DNA of 64,000 nt, taken from assembly GCF_000308775.1 (NCBI RefSeq), contig NZ_BAGJ01000149.1:1-64000 (forward strand), in the 5' to 3' direction. Of this stretch, positions 44,919-54,973 are shown one piece after another; the stretch's first letter is position 1, and each line of letters starts with the position of its first letter. The notes under the pieces are model-generated. The model was not told where the DNA came from, ran no database searches, and worked only from the letters and a program-made list of their open reading frames with translations. The translations under genes were made by a program, and so were the position numbers. This DNA comes from Nocardia testacea NBRC 100365. Lineage in GTDB: Bacteria; Actinomycetota; Actinomycetes; Mycobacteriales; Mycobacteriaceae.

Positions 44919-45827
44919 CTATGCACCGGGCTCCCATCGTCGAGCTCCGGCCACCCATGTTCCGCCGATCACTCTGCCTTCGATAAGCGGGTCCGCAAAC
45001 TCGGCGACCAGTTCGAAAACGTGGAGGAATCGGTCAGGGTAGCCAGCCCCCGCTGGGCCCTGACGACGGCGCCAAGCCGCGTACGAGCGCTGACGGAGCT
45101 CGGGAAGCTGGGTTACCGAACTACTGAGTGATCTCAATGTGATTCCTCGGTAGGTAGCGGTGGCCTCCAGCGCGTCCGCCAGTTCGTTGCCGAGGAGGTC
45201 ATTGGAGGAGATCAAGCGATGCAGGTCTGCGTAGTCGCGGTCGCGGGTGTTCAGGTCGCCCAGTGCCACCGCGGTCGACAGCTTCTCGGCGATAACCGTG
45301 GCGAGCGGATATCCGAAAAGCTGAAAACTGGTGCCATCGAGCTGTTGCGGGTACTCGATGGGCATTGGCTCCGGAGTCACCGGATCTCCGAAACTGACAT
45401 CGAGCTGGAGCTTGAGGCGTGCCCGAGAAATGGATGCGGCCATCGTCATACGTAGCCCGTGGTACTCGTCGTCCTCCCGGATCGGGACAGTCTTCAGTGT
45501 GCTGGGATCGAAAAGGACCCCATCATCTACCTCAGTCGCTGCGATCATCGAGATCCGCCGAACGATCTCATCCTCATCGCCACTGAAGAACCGGCCGAGG
45601 ATGTCGATATCGCGGGTCATCCGGCGAGCACCGAACTGAGCCAGCAGTAGGCCACCCTTGAGAACGAAGAACCGGCCGCCCATCGGTGACACCGCAAGCC
45701 GGAACAGGAAGCGCTCGAGTAGATACTCGATCATGAGCTCGTCGGTTGACCGTGCAGTACGGCGAGCCAGATTGCGCAGGTCGTTGTAGATACGGCCTGC
45801 TGTGCTGTCACGTGCCGGATTGGGCAT
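44919..45827 (-). CDS. AbiEii/AbiGii family nucleotidyltransferase toxin
   Basis: A 302-aa toxin of a type IV toxin-antitoxin or abortive-infection system. The nucleotidyltransferase core shows FVLKGGLLLAQFGARRMTRD followed by IDILG: Gly58-Gly59 and the metal ligands Asp73 and Asp75. AbiEii-type enzymes are known to transfer nucleotides (often GTP-dependent) to targets such as tRNA, inhibiting growth during phage infection. The ATG overlaps the antitoxin stop by one base. The length and motifs suggest an active enzyme. Confidence 0.9.
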   Translation of the reverse strand: MPNPARDSTAGRIYNDLRNLARRTARSTDELMIEYLLERFLFRLAVSPMGGRFFVLKGGLLLAQFGARRMTRDIDILGRFFSGDEDEIVRRISMIAATEVDDGVLFDPSTLKTVPIREDDEYHGLRMTMAASISRARLKLQLDVSFGDPVTPEPMPIEYPQQLDGTSFQLFGYPLATVIAEKLSTAVALGDLNTRDRDYADLHRLISSNDLLGNELADALEATATYRGITLRSLSSSVTQLPELRQRSYAAWRRRQGPAGAGYPDRFLHVFELVAEFADPLIEGRVIGGTWVAGARRWEPGA

Positions 45828-46441
45828 CAGGCGATCACCGCTTCGACAGCGGGGCGAATGATCGATATCGCATTGAGTTCACCGGCGATGCGCTGCAGCT
45901 CGGCCACGCCCGCGGAGCCGGCACGACGTAGGTAGCGGCCGAGTGCGGCCAACGCGAGAGTTTCACCGATGCGGTGGCGATGACGCATTGCGTCGACCAC
46001 GGAGCGAGCGGCGTCATACACGGGAATGGTTTCGCCCGGCGCCGCCTCGTAACGCTCGACATTGAGTGCAAAGGTCCTTGCCGAATACTGGGAGACGACA
46101 ACAGGAGGAAACGAGATCGAAGGGCGACGGGCGCCCCGCGCCACAGCGATATGCACCGCCCAAGGAATATCGTCGATCAACTCGTGCAGCGCGAGAGCGG
46201 ATTCACCACATACAACCGCATGCGGCGCCCGTGTACACACCGCGAGAAGATCGATGTGCGCGGACTTCGGGGCATCGGTGCGGCGATAGACACCGCGTGA
46301 TAGCTCGTCCACCTCCCCGCGGTCCAGTAAGAGCGATAGGTCCCTGGAAGAAAGCTCGGCCTGACGCGCCTGCGCCGAAGTGAAGGTCGGCGGCAGCCCA
46401 CCCAACCTAGCCGACAGTCTCGAAGACCCAGTAGAATCCAT
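45827..46441 (-). CDS. AbiEi family antitoxin (winged-helix repressor)
   Basis: A 204-aa partner of AbiEii. The N-terminal winged-helix domain (about 15-60) includes FTSAQARQAELSSRDLSLLL and RGEVDELSRGVYRR, typical of AbiEi_4-type antitoxins. The C-terminal half is the neutralising domain. AbiEi proteins are known to repress their own operon through inverted repeats; such a repeat lies just upstream (46450-46480). It is followed by the toxin with TGATG coupling. Confidence 0.87.
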   Translation of the reverse strand: MDSTGSSRLSARLGGLPPTFTSAQARQAELSSRDLSLLLDRGEVDELSRGVYRRTDAPKSAHIDLLAVCTRAPHAVVCGESALALHELIDDIPWAVHIAVARGARRPSISFPPVVVSQYSARTFALNVERYEAAPGETIPVYDAARSVVDAMRHRHRIGETLALAALGRYLRRAGSAGVAELQRIAGELNAISIIRPAVEAVIA

Positions 46442-46449
46442 GCATTAAA

Positions 46450-46480
46450 TCGTACCCACAGGACAGGGCTATGGGTGCGA
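46450..46480. promoter_or_regulatory. Candidate AbiEi operator
   Basis: TCGTACCCAC and ATGGGTGCGA form an imperfect inverted repeat (8 of 10 positions match) separated by 11 bp, starting 9 bp upstream of the antitoxin ATG. Position and symmetry fit AbiEi autorepression. Confidence 0.5.
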
Positions 46481-46573
46481 ATTGATACAAGCCGACCTAT
46501 TACCGACCCGGAACCCAGCTTCCACCCGCACCCAACATACCGCCATCTACCTGCATGAATGCCACTTGTAACC

Positions 46574-46744
46574 CTAAACCATCACGTGGCACCAATGACA
46601 ACTCGCGTACCCGACCGACAGCAGGATCGGCACATCGCGCGCCGCGGCCTCCGCCAGAGCCTCGGCATCCCACTCCCGCCAATCGACCGGATTGTCCGCG
46701 TGCTGACGTAGATAAGGCGATGTCGCACTGTCCAATCGGTTCAC
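46574..46744 (-). pseudogene. Orphan 5' end of the DUF255 gene (right island end)
   Basis: A GTG (46744) after GGGAGG opens a 56-codon frame, VNRLDSATSPYLRQHADNPV onward, through SVGYASCHWCHVM to a stop at 46574. The first 55 codons match the start of the intact DUF255 protein. It keeps the CxxC motif but is cut where the island begins. It retains its own ribosome site and is probably the original gene start, now separated from its body. Confidence 0.88.
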
Positions 46745-47111
46745 GATGCCAGCCTCCCAGATCCGGTGAGCGCACGACACGATCCGCACGATGTGCCGGC
46801 CCGAACGGCGCAATCCGCCGATCGGCTCCGACCCCAGACTAGTGGGCAACCACAGGATGACGGGCGCGCCCGCGCCCCGCATCCATATCCCACGGCCGGG
46901 GCGCCGCGGGCCGGCGGCAGTATCCCGGCCGGACGATCCGAGCGGCATCCCGGGCGCGGCCGTTCTTCTCGCAGGGGAGTCGCCCGGCCGGCAGCACCGC
47001 CGCCGCCCGAACTCGACCCGGCCGTCTTCGCGGCTTCGACCGGCGCGGGTGCGACAGCGTCCGCGAACGCTGTCGCACCTCTACCGGTCGGCCACGGCGA
47101 CCCCCGCGTCC
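46745..47111. other. Intergenic region between island end and FAD oxidoreductase
   Basis: A 367-bp GC-rich gap, the former promoter region of the DUF255 gene. Only the terminator hairpin at 47049-47078 is recognisable. Frames across it are high-GC artefacts. Confidence 0.5.
47049..47078 (-). terminator. Hairpin terminator after the FAD oxidoreductase gene
   Basis: A perfect 12-bp stem (GTGCGACAGCGT/ACGCTGTCGCAC) with a 6-nt loop starts 33 bases past the oxidoreductase stop. No U-tract is present. Confidence 0.72.
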
Positions 47112-48302
47112 CTACGCGAGCAGTGCGGATGTGTCGTCACGCCGGGCCCGCAGCAGCTGTGGCCGGTGTTTGCCGTCCTTGAACCAGTGATGCGAACCGG
47201 GTTTGCGTGCTTCGGTCGCCATATGGTTGATACCTGCCTCGCACGCGAACTCCTTGAGCTTCTTGCCCAGGAACCCGCTGAAGTACAGCCGCATGGCGGT
47301 CTCGTCCTTGTGGCCGAGCTGGTAGATCCCGGCCTCCCGGCCGAAGCTGAGGCACATGGCGGGGAAGGCCAGGTCGATCGGGGTGGGCTGGTCACCCGCG
47401 ATGCGGTGCAGCAGGGTGTCGGCGGCGTGCGCTCCCAGGCAGTACGCGGTGTAGGCGCTCATCCGCAGCGGCAGGTCCGATGGGGCCGAGGAATCTCCCG
47501 CCGCGACAATGCGTTCGTCGTCCACGCTGGTCAGCGTCTCGTCGGTGAGCAGACGCCCGGCGGCGTCGGTGCGCAACCCACTCCGGGCGGCCAGGTCGGG
47601 GACGCCGAAGCCGGCTGTCCAGATCGTGACCGCACTCGCCAGCGTCCGGTCGTCGCCGAGTTCGACGGCCTCGCGGGTCACCGCCGTGACCGTCGCGCCG
47701 GGGCCTTCGAGGACGGTCACCCCCAGCCCGGCGAAGTACTTGCGGGCCGTGCGCCGGGCCTTCGGATGCAGGTATGGACCGAGCACCTCGCCACAGATCA
47801 GGGTCACGCTGCGGCCCTGCTCGGCCAGTTCCGCGGCGGTTTCGATACCGGTCGGGCCGCCGCCGATCACCGTCACCGGCGCCGTCATCGGGGTATCGAA
47901 GAGCACCGTGCGCAGCTGTTGGGCGGCCTCCAGCGTGGCCACCGGATACGCGAACTCGGCCGCGCCCGGTACCTGCCGGCCACCTGTACCGCTGCCCACC
48001 GCGTAGATCAGGTAGTCGTAGCCGATCGTGTCGCCCTCGCCCGTCGTCACGGTGCGACCGGCCGCGTCGATCCGCGTCACACTGTCGACCACCAGCCGGA
48101 CGCGCTCGGCCAGGATGTCCTTGTAGTCGACGACCGCGTCATGAGTACCGCCCACCAACTGGTGCAGGCGCAGCCGTGGCACGAAGACCGGGCGCGGATT
48201 GATCACGGTCACCGTCACGTCGTCGCGCTGCGTCAAACGGTTGGCCGCCATCACGCCGGCATATCCGCCGCCGACCACGACCACATCGGTGTTCTTGCTC
48301 AT
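47112..48302 (-). CDS. NAD(P)/FAD-dependent oxidoreductase (NDH-2-like)
   Basis: A 396-aa pyridine-nucleotide-disulphide oxidoreductase family protein. The FAD motif VVVVGGGYAGVMAANRL is N-terminal (about 7-23). The NAD(P)H motif VTVIGGGPTGIETAAEL follows at about residues 144-160. An ATG-like motif DERIVAAGDSSAP completes FAD binding. There is no redox CxxC. It resembles type II NADH dehydrogenases and related oxidoreductases; whether it feeds the respiratory chain is not shown. ATG start at 48302. Confidence 0.88.
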   Translation of the reverse strand: MSKNTDVVVVGGGYAGVMAANRLTQRDDVTVTVINPRPVFVPRLRLHQLVGGTHDAVVDYKDILAERVRLVVDSVTRIDAAGRTVTTGEGDTIGYDYLIYAVGSGTGGRQVPGAAEFAYPVATLEAAQQLRTVLFDTPMTAPVTVIGGGPTGIETAAELAEQGRSVTLICGEVLGPYLHPKARRTARKYFAGLGVTVLEGPGATVTAVTREAVELGDDRTLASAVTIWTAGFGVPDLAARSGLRTDAAGRLLTDETLTSVDDERIVAAGDSSAPSDLPLRMSAYTAYCLGAHAADTLLHRIAGDQPTPIDLAFPAMCLSFGREAGIYQLGHKDETAMRLYFSGFLGKKLKEFACEAGINHMATEARKPGSHHWFKDGKHRPQLLRARRDDTSALLA

Positions 48303-48454
48303 GGCATCTCCTTCGCTCCGAGGGGCTCGTGAACAAGACAGCGCAGCGCCGGGATTCCTGACAGCAGGTGATGCAGATCACTCGATCGACCCCCGGGGGC
48401 AGGTCCCGCCGCCCTGCCGGGCCCCGAGGTCGCGCGGACTTCTACGGTGTAGCC

Positions 48455-48853
48455 GTGATCAGAACCGCCGCCCTGGCCCATATCCGCGACCGCCGCCTGA
48501 TCCAGACCCGTTCGACCGGGAAGACCGTCTTCTACATGGCGGGCGGGAAGATCGATCCCGGGGAGAGTCCACTACAGGCGCTGCACCGGGAGGTCCGGGA
48601 GGAACTCGGCGTCGGAGTCACCGACGTGAGCGAACTCGGGGTATTCGAGGCCGACGCGTACGGGCACACCGCCGGGACCCCGTTGCACATGACCTGTTTC
48701 CTGGCCGAGGTCACCGCCGACCCGAGCCCGCTCGGCGAGATCGCCGAATTCCGCTACTTCACCGGTGGGGAGTACGCCGCCATGCCCGAGGTCGCACCCG
48801 GCTCGCTACTGGTTTTCGAACATCTGCACCGGCTGGACCTGATCGACTGGTAG
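48455..48853 (+). CDS. Nudix hydrolase
   Basis: A 132-aa protein with a complete Nudix box at 31-53, reading GKIDPGESPLQALHREV followed by REELGV. Nudix enzymes hydrolyse nucleoside diphosphates linked to another moiety. The N-terminus (VIRTAALAHIRDRRLIQTRS) and LHMTCFLAEV strand are like small actinobacterial Nudix proteins. The GTG at 48455 is preferred because upstream sequence is Arg/Pro-rich. Substrate unknown. It is divergent from the FAD oxidoreductase. Confidence 0.87.
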   Translation: MIRTAALAHIRDRRLIQTRSTGKTVFYMAGGKIDPGESPLQALHREVREELGVGVTDVSELGVFEADAYGHTAGTPLHMTCFLAEVTADPSPLGEIAEFRYFTGGEYAAMPEVAPGSLLVFEHLHRLDLIDW

Positions 48854-48959
48854 CGCGACCACCCGGTCGCGGCCACCGGCGCGAACTACGGTTCACCCCT
48901 GTGGCACCGGGCGGGCACGGCCCCCACGCGCTGCTCCGGCCGCTGCCGACGGCGGTATG

Positions 48960-49262
48960 TCACACCGGACGGTCGCGGTCCTCGGCACCACCGTTCGGGG
49001 TCGACTCGGCCCGCCTCGGCACCCCGGGCTCGGTGCCCTCGTCGGCTTCCTGGTCCGGTTCCGGATGTTCGGGTTCGAAGGTTTCCGGCAGGTTCTTCAG
49101 ATGTTTGTTCATCGAACGGACCAGCAGGAACGTGCCCGCCAGCAGGATCAGCACGATCGCCAGCCCGAGCGGGGACGCCTTACCGAATTCCGGACCGGTC
49201 GGCGTGCCGGGCGTCTGCGCGAGCAGCGCGGTCGCCGATACCGGGAGAGCAGCGGCCCACAT
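48960..49262 (-). CDS. Small membrane protein downstream of mca (Rv1083-like)
   Basis: A 100-aa protein with one hydrophobic N-terminal segment (MWAAALPVSATALLA), a second strong transmembrane helix (PLGLAIVLILLAGTFLLVRS, about 33-52) and an acidic Pro/Glu-rich cytoplasmic tail. Its ATG overlaps the mca stop (TGATG). The same gene pair occurs in mycobacteria (Rv1082-Rv1083). Function unknown; a link with mycothiol metabolism is only contextual. Confidence 0.8.
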   Translation of the reverse strand: MWAAALPVSATALLAQTPGTPTGPEFGKASPLGLAIVLILLAGTFLLVRSMNKHLKNLPETFEPEHPEPDQEADEGTEPGVPRRAESTPNGGAEDRDRPV

Positions 49263-50146
49263 CAGCGGTACTCGTCGGTGATACCGGCGAACAGGTCGGT
49301 CTCCGGGATATCGGTGCTGACCCGGGTGCGGGCCAGTTCGAACTCCTCGGTCGGCCACAGCCGCTGCTGCATCTCCAGCGGAATGGCGAAGAAGGCGCCG
49401 TTCGGATCGACCTGGGTGGCGTGGGCGCGCAGCGCGTCGTCGCGGCGCGGGAAGTACTTACCGCATTCGACCTGGGTGGTGACCCGGGCCATGATGTCGC
49501 CGCGTTCCACCGCGTACTTGCGCGACCGGTCCAGCCACTCCTGCAGGGGGAACGGTTCGCCCAGCTTCTCGTACTCCTCGGCGAACACCTCCATCCGCCG
49601 GATCGTGAAGCCGTGGTCGTAGTACAGCTTGAGCGGGGTCCACGGCTCGCCCGCGTCGGGGAACTTCTCCGGATCGCCGGCGGCCTCGAACGCGGCCACC
49701 GATACCTCATGGCACCGGATATGGTCCGGGTGCGGGTAGCCGCCCATTTCGTCGTAGGTGGTCATGACGTGCGGCTTGAACTCGCGGACCACCCGGACCA
49801 GCGCCTCGGTGGCCTCCTCCAGCGGGACGAGCGCAAAGGAGCCCTCCGGCACCGGTGGCAGCGGGTCGCCCTCGGGCAGTCCCGAGTCGATGAAACCCAG
49901 CCAGGTCTGGCGGACGCCCAGGGCGGCGGCCGCGGCCGCCATCTCCTCGCGCCGGATCTCGTCCATCCGCTCCAGCACCCCGGGTGTGTCCATGGCCGGG
50001 TTGAGGATGCTGCCGCGCTCCCCGCCGGTCAGGGTCACCACCAGGACGTCATGTCCCTCGTCGGCGTACCGCGCGGTGGTCGCACCACCTTTGCTGGATT
50101 CGTCGTCGGGGTGGGCGTGCACCGCCATGAGGCGAAGGCCACTCAC
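49262..50146 (-). CDS. mca: Mycothiol S-conjugate amidase
   Basis: Cleaves mycothiol S-conjugates to release mercapturic acids for export, the actinobacterial detoxification route. The 294-aa zinc amidase closely matches mycobacterial Mca: LRLMAVHAHPDDESSKGGAT with the metal-binding HPDD, LTGGERGSILNPAMD, TYDEMGGYPHPDHIRCHEVS and ECGKYFPRRDDALRAHATQ. The GTG at 50146 gives the conserved N-terminus one residue group before LRLMAVHAH. It is followed by a coupled small membrane protein gene and divergent from the DUF4307 gene, as in M. tuberculosis. Confidence 0.95.
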   Translation of the reverse strand: MSGLRLMAVHAHPDDESSKGGATTARYADEGHDVLVVTLTGGERGSILNPAMDTPGVLERMDEIRREEMAAAAAALGVRQTWLGFIDSGLPEGDPLPPVPEGSFALVPLEEATEALVRVVREFKPHVMTTYDEMGGYPHPDHIRCHEVSVAAFEAAGDPEKFPDAGEPWTPLKLYYDHGFTIRRMEVFAEEYEKLGEPFPLQEWLDRSRKYAVERGDIMARVTTQVECGKYFPRRDDALRAHATQVDPNGAFFAIPLEMQQRLWPTEEFELARTRVSTDIPETDLFAGITDEYR

Positions 50147-50249
50147 TTCTCGTTCACCGTCGCTCTCGGTCGCGGGTGTTCGGACTTCATTACATATAGT
50201 TCCATCTGGACCGATTCTGTTCCGACCTACCCCCCGGGAGCACGCGATC

Positions 50250-50747
50250 ATGACCGAGCCCACGCCCGAACGGCGCCCGGACTCTTCCGCTGCCGCGGCG
50301 GCATCTCCGGACACCGCCGTATCGGCGGGGGATCGCCACGCCGACCGCTACGGCCGCCGCGCCGCGCGGCCGGACCGCCGGCTGATCGGCGTGGTGCTCA
50401 CGGCCGTGGTGGTGCTCGCCGGGATCGGGGTCGCCTATCTGGGCTGGGCGAAGTTCGGGCCGGAGGACATCGAATCCGAGGAACTCGGCTACACCGTGCT
50501 CGACGATTCCTCGGTCGAGGTGCAGATCCGGCTCACCCGTGCCGACCCGTCGAAACCGGTGGTGTGCCTGGTGCGGGCGATGTCGCGCGATCTGACCGAG
50601 GTGGGCCGGCGCGAGGTGCTGGTGCAGCCCACGGCGGGCGACAAGACGGTGCGGCTGTCCACGGTCGTGGCGGCTTCCGAGCGACCGGCTTCGGCGGCGA
50701 TCTACACCTGCACCGACAAGGTGCCGGGTTACCTCAAAACCGAGTGA
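50250..50747 (+). CDS. DUF4307 membrane protein (Rv1081c-like)
   Basis: A 165-aa single-pass membrane protein. A cytoplasmic Ala/Arg-rich N-terminus (about 45 aa) precedes a transmembrane helix (LIGVVLTAVVVLAGIGVAYL, about 48-67). The extracytoplasmic domain has SSVEVQIRLTRADPSKPVVC and a second Cys (YTCTDKVPGYL). DUF4307 proteins are conserved next to mca in mycolata and have no known function. The ATG at 50250 follows GGGAG. Confidence 0.88.
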   Translation: MTEPTPERRPDSSAAAAASPDTAVSAGDRHADRYGRRAARPDRRLIGVVLTAVVVLAGIGVAYLGWAKFGPEDIESEELGYTVLDDSSVEVQIRLTRADPSKPVVCLVRAMSRDLTEVGRREVLVQPTAGDKTVRLSTVVAASERPASAAIYTCTDKVPGYLKTE

Positions 50748-51083
50748 GCGCGGGTTAGGACCCGGCCCGCCTGGGTATCGCCAGGGTCATGGAAGTAGGC
50801 CGAGCAAAGTTGACCGTCGGGTAAAAACCAGCCCGACCTGCATCTTTGTGAATCATGCTAAAATGGCCTGACACACGGTTCCGGGGCTCGGAGCCGTGTT
50901 TGCTGCATTGGCGGCCAGCGCGGTCGAAACCGGGGAGGGTCCCGGAATCGGACTGTCGGGGTTCTTCGAACTTCCCGCAGATCGCGATAGCCGTCTGCTG
51001 AAGCATGCCTGCCTGCGGGTGGGCCGTGCCGCAGTGATCAGGAATCCCGGCCTGCCGGGGACAACTACTAGGGAGTGATCGAG
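50748..51083. other. greA leader / intergenic region
   Basis: A 336-bp gap upstream of greA. An AT-richer patch at 50820-50870 contains TAAAAT (50859-50864), a reasonable -10 hexamer without an obvious -35. A 60-codon frame at 50896-51078 has no ribosome site or family resemblance. No riboswitch recognised. Confidence 0.45.
50859..50864 (+). promoter_or_regulatory. Possible -10 element of greA
   Basis: TAAAAT preceded by an AT-rich stretch in an otherwise very GC-rich gap, about 220 bp before the greA ATG. No consensus -35 sits at the right distance. Confidence 0.35.
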
Positions 51084-51578
51084 ATGACTGAGACCCAAGT
51101 GACCTGGCTGACCCCGGAGTCGCACGACAGGCTCAAGAGCGAACTCGACGCGCTCATCGCCAATCGTCCGGTCATCGCCGCCGAGATCAACGAGCGTCGC
51201 GAAGAAGGCGACCTCAAGGAGAACGGCGGCTACCACGCGGCGCGTGAGGAACAGGGCCAGCAGGAGGCCCGGATCCGCCAGCTGCAGGAACTGCTGAACA
51301 ACGCCAAGGTCGGCGTGGCCCCCACCAAGTCCGGGGTCGCCCTGCCGGGGTCCGTGGTGAAGGTCTACTACGACGGTGACGAGTCCGATACCGAAACCTT
51401 CCTCATCGCGACCCGCGAAGAGGGCCTGGGCAACCCCGACCTCGAGACCTATTCGCCCAGCTCGCCCCTCGGCGGCGCACTGATCGACGCGAAGGTCGGC
51501 GAAACCCGCGAATACACCCTGCCCAACGGCAACCTCATGAAGGTGACGCTGGTCAGCGCCGAGCCGTACCACAGCTGA
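51084..51578 (+). CDS. greA: Transcription elongation factor GreA
   Basis: Rescues backtracked RNA polymerase by stimulating transcript cleavage. The 164-aa protein has the N-terminal coiled coil with acidic tip REEGDLKENGGYHAA (Asp43, Glu46) and the C-terminal FKBP-like domain (SSPLGGALIDAKVGETREY). The ATG at 51084 follows GGGAG by eight bases; the in-frame GTG at 51075 overlaps that site and is unlikely. Normal length. It ends in a double terminator shared with metB. Confidence 0.96.
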   Translation: MTETQVTWLTPESHDRLKSELDALIANRPVIAAEINERREEGDLKENGGYHAAREEQGQQEARIRQLQELLNNAKVGVAPTKSGVALPGSVVKVYYDGDESDTETFLIATREEGLGNPDLETYSPSSPLGGALIDAKVGETREYTLPNGNLMKVTLVSAEPYHS

Positions 51579-51585
51579 GACCACC

Positions 51586-51620
51586 GGTCCGGTCGCGGCG
51601 CGTCCCGCCGCGACCGGACC
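51586..51620. terminator. Terminator hairpin 1 between greA and metB
   Basis: A perfect 15-bp stem (GGTCCGGTCGCGGCG and its complement) with a 5-nt loop, starting 7 bases after the greA stop. Confidence 0.85.
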
Positions 51621-51631
51621 GTATGACGACG

Positions 51632-51669
51632 CGAGCGGCCGCATCCGTTTTCCCGGATACGGCCGCTCG
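51632..51669. terminator. Terminator hairpin 2 between greA and metB
   Basis: A 16-bp stem with a single mismatch (CGAGCGGCCGCATCCG/CGGATACGGCCGCTCG) and a 6-nt T-rich loop. With hairpin 1 it separates the convergent greA and metB. Confidence 0.8.
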
Positions 51670-51717
51670 TTCATGTCCTGCGTATTCTCCCGAATGCTCG
51701 GTGGTGCCCCGGCGGGT

Positions 51718-52860
51718 TCAGCTCAGGGCTTGTTCGAGGTCGGCCAGCAGGTCGCTGATGTCCTCGATTCCTACCGACAGCCTTACCAGATCACCCGGCA
51801 CTTCCAAAAGCGACCCTGCTGTAGAGGCATGGGTCATCGCCGCCGGATGCTCGATGAGCGATTCGATTCCACCCAGCGATTCGGCGAGCGTGAACACCTT
51901 CGTCCGCGCGCACAGATCGCGGGCGGCGTCGGGGCCACCGGCCAGTCGCACCGAGATCATCCCGCCGAACCGCCGCATCTGCTTGTCGGCGACGGCGTGG
52001 CCGGGGTGTTCGGGCAGTCCCGGGTAGATCACATGGCTGATCGCCGGATTCCGGGACAGGAACTCGGCCAGGGTCTCGGCGTTGTCGCAGTGCCGGTCCA
52101 TCCGCAGGGCGAGCGTTTTGGTGCCGCGCATGGTGAGGAAGGCGTCGAAGGGGCCGGGCACCGCGCCGGCGCCGTTCTGCAGGAAGGCGAAGGCCGAGTC
52201 GAGCTGGGCGTCGTCGGTGACGAGCGCGCCGCCGATGACATCGGAGTGGCCGCCGAGGTACTTCGTGGTCGAATGCACCACGACATCGGCGCCGAGCAGC
52301 AGCGGCTGCTGCAGATACGGGGTGGCGAAGGTGTTGTCGACGACCAGTTTGGCGCCGGAGGTGTGCGCGATATCGGCCAGCGCGGGGATATCGCCGATAT
52401 TGAGCAGCGGGTTGGTGGGCGATTCCACCCAGATGAGTTTGGTGTTCGGGCGGATCGCGGCCCGCATCGCGTCGATATCGGTGATCGCGGCCGGGGAATG
52501 CTCGATTCCCCATTCGGTGAACACCTTGTCGATCAACCGGAAGGTGCCGCCGTAGGCGTCGTCGGGGATGACGATATGGTCGCCCGGCCGCAGCATCGCG
52601 CGTAGCGCACAGTCGGTGGCGGCCATTCCCGAGGCGAATGCCCGGCCGTAGCGGCCGACCTCGAGGGCCGCCAGATTGGCCTCCAGCACCGTGCGGGTGG
52701 GGTTGCCGGTGCGGGCGTATTCATAACCGTCCCGCAGTCCACCCACCCCGTCCTGGGCGAAGGTGGAACTGGCATAGATGGGCACGTTCACCGCGCCGGT
52801 CCGGGGATCGGGATCGTAACCGGCGTGCACAGCCCTGGTGGTGAATCCCAGTTCGCTCAT
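51718..52860 (-). CDS. metB: Cystathionine gamma-synthase (PLP-dependent)
   Basis: Joins an activated homoserine ester to cysteine to give cystathionine, the first step of forward transsulfuration to methionine. The 380-aa fold-type I PLP protein has YEYARTGNPTRTVLE, the AFASGMAATDCAL loop, PTNPLLNIGDI and the PLP lysine K200 in HSTTKYLGGHSD. Close relatives include cystathionine gamma-lyase; synteny with mca-greA (Rv1079) supports MetB, though bifunctionality is possible. With cbs in the window both transsulfuration directions may be available. Confidence 0.92.
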   Translation of the reverse strand: MSELGFTTRAVHAGYDPDPRTGAVNVPIYASSTFAQDGVGGLRDGYEYARTGNPTRTVLEANLAALEVGRYGRAFASGMAATDCALRAMLRPGDHIVIPDDAYGGTFRLIDKVFTEWGIEHSPAAITDIDAMRAAIRPNTKLIWVESPTNPLLNIGDIPALADIAHTSGAKLVVDNTFATPYLQQPLLLGADVVVHSTTKYLGGHSDVIGGALVTDDAQLDSAFAFLQNGAGAVPGPFDAFLTMRGTKTLALRMDRHCDNAETLAEFLSRNPAISHVIYPGLPEHPGHAVADKQMRRFGGMISVRLAGGPDAARDLCARTKVFTLAESLGGIESLIEHPAAMTHASTAGSLLEVPGDLVRLSVGIEDISDLLADLEQALS

Positions 52861-52977
52861 ACCCCCACCCTAGAGGCCGGACGCGCCACAACCGCACTCC
52901 GGGCGGCCGACGTGTGAGCAGGCTCGCGCCCTGCCGAGAGCCGCGGGGTGTCGCCCGTCGGCGATTACCCTGAGGCC

Positions 52978-54153
<1,176 letters not shown>

Positions 54154-54377
54154 CGCCACGAGCGAATCGGAGCCACTAGCCATTTCGTGCACAGCCGCAT
54201 CCCGTTCCCGGGGAATACACTGCCTCACACGGTGTCCTGGCCGAGCGGAGGACATTGTTACCAACCGTCATCGGCGAGCCATCTCGGTGTCACCCACCGG
54301 CCGGGCCGGCGGCGCACTCTGATATTCGCACCCGGTGTGGACCGAAAACCCCCGGGAGCGGTACAGGGAGGTGCGTT

Positions 54378-54893
54378 ATGAACTCGCAGTCGTCCGGGCC
54401 GGGCAATCGGCGACCGTCCACCACGGCGAAATCCGCCCCCGGCGTACGGGCCGCACGGAATTCGCGCGAGCGTGCCACCGCCTGTCGATTACCCGATCAG
54501 CGTGAGCTGGTGGCCGCGTTCTCCGGGGCGGAGGGAACCGCAGCCGGTCAGCCACTGCTCGCCTGGGCGAACACCCTCGCGGACCTGCATCGCCGCCGGC
54601 ACGCCGATCCGCTGGCGACGGCCGGGATAGATTGCCGCCGAGCCGAAGTCGTCGCGCTGATCGACCGCTGGATCAGCACCGGGCCGGTCGGGCGGCGGCC
54701 TCGGCGCGACGATTCCCTCGGCGCCACGATCGACCGGATGGCGGCCGCGCATGTGCGCGCCGACCATCTGCTGCACCACGCCGAGTGCGTTTCCGACGAT
54801 CGGGTGCACGCGGCCTGGTATCGGCTGGCGCTACTGGCCGACGAATGGACCGATCTGGTGTCGGGCGCCGAGCCCGTCCGGCGCCGGACCTGA
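54378..54893 (+). CDS. DUF4254 family protein
   Basis: A 171-aa soluble helical protein. The core (WANTLADLHRRRHADPLATA, RAEVVALIDRWISTGPVGRR, AHVRADHLLHHAECVSDDR) matches the actinobacterial DUF4254 pattern. The N-terminal 40 residues are disordered and basic. AGGGAGG lies eight bases before the ATG. Function unknown. The following DUF6401 gene is in the same direction, and such genes appear in natural-product contexts. Confidence 0.72.
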   Translation: MNSQSSGPGNRRPSTTAKSAPGVRAARNSRERATACRLPDQRELVAAFSGAEGTAAGQPLLAWANTLADLHRRRHADPLATAGIDCRRAEVVALIDRWISTGPVGRRPRRDDSLGATIDRMAAAHVRADHLLHHAECVSDDRVHAAWYRLALLADEWTDLVSGAEPVRRRT

Positions 54894-54973
54894 GTACGCA
54901 CAGGAGCGCGACCTGCGTGAATGCGCGATAAATCACAATTCGATAAATGACGGCGCGTTGTTACCATCAAGTT

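Noticed and set aside
44829..45131. 100-codon + strand frame after hsdR
   Set aside because: Overlaps abiEii antisense, has no family signs and no convincing ribosome site.
50896..51078. 60-codon frame in the greA leader
   Set aside because: No ribosome binding site or recognisable family; composition resembles non-coding sequence.
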